From NCBI GenBank assembly GCA_903924855.1, contig CAIYCW010000065.1:1-45411 (forward strand): a DNA stretch of 45,411 nucleotides, written 5' to 3'. Of the stretch, positions 44,207 through 45,411 are shown in pieces. The position numbers were made by a program, and so were the translations under genes. The notes beneath the pieces were generated by a model. It was given only the letters and a program-made list of their open reading frames with translations. It made no database searches and was not told the DNA's origin. Positions within the stretch are counted from its first letter, which is position 1, and the number at the start of each line of letters is the position of its first letter. The DNA is from an uncultured Rhodospirillales bacterium (GTDB lineage: Bacteria > Pseudomonadota > Alphaproteobacteria > Acetobacterales > Acetobacteraceae).

Positions 44207-44667
44207 ACGCACTCTCGCCACTGGGGATGGTCTCGGATTTCCCGAGCGATAACCAGGTTACGATTGTTCCCGTCACTGTCGAGGCGGAAGAGCAAAAGGA
44301 TTATTTCGTCGAACGCGACGGAATGAAGTTCGCAGGGACGCATCTGCTCGTCGATCTGTGGGGCGCCACCAATCTGGGTGACCCGGCCCACATCGATGCC
44401 GCGTTGCGCGAAGCCGCCATCGTGGCCGGGGCCACGATTCTGCATTCGCATTTCCATCATTTCTCGCCCAATGGTGGCGTGTCCGGCGTGCTGGTGCTGG
44501 CCGAGAGCCATATCTCGATCCACACCTGGCCCGAGAAGGACTTTGCCGCCATCGACCTGTTCATGTGCGGCGCCTGCGACCCGAACAAGTCGATCCCGGT
44601 GCTGCAGGCCGCCTTCAAGCCGGAGCGCATCGTGCGCGACGAGCAGCGTCGCGGCCGCGTCTACTGA
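44203..44667 (+). CDS. speD: S-adenosylmethionine decarboxylase proenzyme
   Basis: A 154-residue proenzyme of the bacterial class 1B type. Self-cleavage should occur between Glu101 and Ser102 in VLAESHISIHTWPEKDF, making the pyruvoyl group. His107 and Cys122 (LFMCGACDPN) are the other catalytic residues. GTHLLVDLWGATNL and ATILHSHFHHFSPNGGVSGV are family motifs. It supplies decarboxylated SAM to SpeE. An N-terminal extension of about 40 residues before the family core is present. speE follows after 213 bases. Confidence 0.93.
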   Translation: MNALSPLGMVSDFPSDNQVTIVPVTVEAEEQKDYFVERDGMKFAGTHLLVDLWGATNLGDPAHIDAALREAAIVAGATILHSHFHHFSPNGGVSGVLVLAESHISIHTWPEKDFAAIDLFMCGACDPNKSIPVLQAAFKPERIVRDEQRRGRVY

Positions 44668-44723
44668 GCAGCGTCCGGGCTGACTGACCTGGTTTGCGGT
44701 CGGTCAGGTCGGGTTGGGCTGCT
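44666..44723. repeat. Palindromic intergenic repeat, diverged unit B copy
   Basis: The core GTCCGGGCTGACTGACC (44673-44689) is close to unit B at 215-231 (GTCCGATCTGACTGACC). The inner arms 44681-44689 and 44698-44706 pair over nine bases with one G-T wobble. AGCAGC (44667-44672) and GCTGCT (44718-44723) form the outer arms. The repeat starts at the very end of speD and could act as a terminator or transcript-stabilising hairpin between speD and speE. Confidence 0.6.
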
Positions 44724-44754
44724 GTGGAAACTTGCGTCTTTGGCGCATGACACG

Positions 44755-44790
44755 CCGGCCGATTGGGTCCAATCGGTTGGGACGTGCTCC
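44755..44790. repeat. Palindromic intergenic repeat, diverged unit A copy
   Basis: CCGATTGG-GT-CCAATCGG is the palindromic centre, followed by TTGGGACGTGCTCC. It matches unit A (152-187: ACCGATTGG...GGACGGTCGTGCTC) with scattered changes. Units B and A appear here in the opposite order to the left end of the window, as expected for an inverted insertion of the same composite element. Confidence 0.6.
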
Positions 44791-44880
44791 AGTCTGCCTT
44801 TCGGGGCTTGTCTTGAAGCGGGCCGGGCGGCAACGTCCGGCCCAATTCGTTTTGCACGATGTTGGTGAGGGGATACCACG

Positions 44881-45411
44881 ATGGCGACTGATACCTGGGT
44901 GAACGAGACGCTTTATCCGACCTGGGGGCAGCGCTTCCTGATCAAGCGCGAGCTTGCCCGCGTGCAGAGCGATTTCCAGGACATCGTGATCTTCGAGAGC
45001 TTCAACCATGGCCGCGTCATGCTGCTCGACGGCGTGGTGCAGATCACCGAGGGTGATGAGTTCGTCTATCAGGAGATGCTGGCCCATGTGCCGCTGATCG
45101 CCCATGGCGCTGCCAAGAATGTGCTGATCATCGGCGCCGGCGATGGCGGCGTGCTGCGCCGGGTGTTGCAGCATCGCGGCGTCGATAAGGCCGTGATGGT
45201 GGAGATCGATGGTGAGGTGATCCGCCTGGCGAAGGAATTCCTGCCCGAGATCGCGGGTGATGCTTGGACGAACCCGCGTGGCGAGGTGATCGTGGGCGAC
45301 GGCATCGACTATGTGCGCACCGCGCCGGATGCGAGCTTCGATGTGATCATCGTCGACAGCACCGATCCGATCGGGGTGGGCGAGGTGCTGTTCACCGATG
45401 AGTTCTACGCC
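44881..45411 (+). CDS. speE: Spermidine (polyamine aminopropyl) synthase, N-terminal part
   Basis: The frame is open from ATG 44881 to the window edge (177 codons, no stop). It starts MATDTWVNETLYPTWGQRFL. The SAM-type fold is shown by MLLDGVVQITEGDEFVYQEM, LIIGAGDGGVLRRVLQH (decarboxylated-SAM loop), VMVEIDGEVIRLAKEFLPE and IIVDSTDPIGVGE, which holds the catalytic DxxDP. It transfers an aminopropyl group from decarboxylated SAM to putrescine. GGTGAGGGG lies just upstream. About 110 more residues are expected beyond the window. Confidence 0.94.
   Translation, partial: MATDTWVNETLYPTWGQRFLIKRELARVQSDFQDIVIFESFNHGRVMLLDGVVQITEGDEFVYQEMLAHVPLIAHGAAKNVLIIGAGDGGVLRRVLQHRGVDKAVMVEIDGEVIRLAKEFLPEIAGDAWTNPRGEVIVGDGIDYVRTAPDASFDVIIVDSTDPIGVGEVLFTDEFYA

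Overview
The window is high-GC alphaproteobacterial DNA. Several things point to Rhodospirillales, most likely an Acetobacteraceae-type bacterium. These are FliX and a one-cysteine DksA inside a flagellar cluster, an E. coli-like CheY next to a CheZ, a UPF0262/DUF983 pair beside mtnA, and T-rich hairpins with a 37-base core between convergent genes. The family assignment is an inference from gene content; the genus cannot be named.

Region 1 (1-2.4 kb): the 3' end of an IS5-type transposase, two long palindromic repeats, and a Wzc/GumC-like polysaccharide chain-length protein whose C-terminal ATPase part has no intact P-loop.

Region 2 (2.5-11.4 kb): a catabolic island. A type B carboxylesterase and an aromatic-acid (AAHS-type) MFS transporter overlap by 4 bases. 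Behind them lie a class II aldolase-like enzyme, an ACMSD-type amidohydrolase and an FAD aromatic monooxygenase, all on the minus strand. An IclR regulator and a divergent second AAHS transporter close the island. The set suggests uptake, ester cleavage, hydroxylation and decarboxylation of an aromatic compound, but no ring-cleavage dioxygenase is present.

Region 3 (11.7-16.9 kb): tRNA-Thr(GGT), small hypothetical genes, a DUF2147 protein and a GT4-like glycosyltransferase. These are followed by glxR and hyi (hydroxypyruvate/tartronate semialdehyde metabolism) and an AI-2E family exporter.

Region 4 (17.0-25.0 kb): a complete Dpp/Opp-type ABC transporter core (two permeases, two ATPases) without a substrate-binding protein, then DUF2272, mtnA, UPF0262 and DUF983 genes and an N-carbamoyl-D-amino-acid hydrolase.

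Region 5 (25.2-30.3 kb): an OafA-type acyltransferase with an SGNH domain, otnC-otnK (four-carbon sugar-acid catabolism) and a second glycosyltransferase.

Region 6 (30.3-44.0 kb): a flagellar and chemotaxis cluster. On the minus strand are flgI-flgJ-flgN-like and flgF-flgG-flgA-flgH. On the plus strand are fliX, dksA and a run of fliL-fliM-DUF6468-motE-like-cheY-cheZ plus a 1009-residue secreted protein of unknown function. A good sigma-54 promoter lies before flgF. Several TTGCCGG-type half-sites lie between flgF and fliL, and these together with FliX suggest a Caulobacter-like FlbD/FliX/sigma-54 hierarchy.

Region 7 (44.2 kb to the end): speD and the start of speE (spermidine synthesis), separated by palindromes related to those at the left end of the window. 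No gene-free stretch exceeds 300 bases. No CRISPR array, rRNA or prophage was seen.
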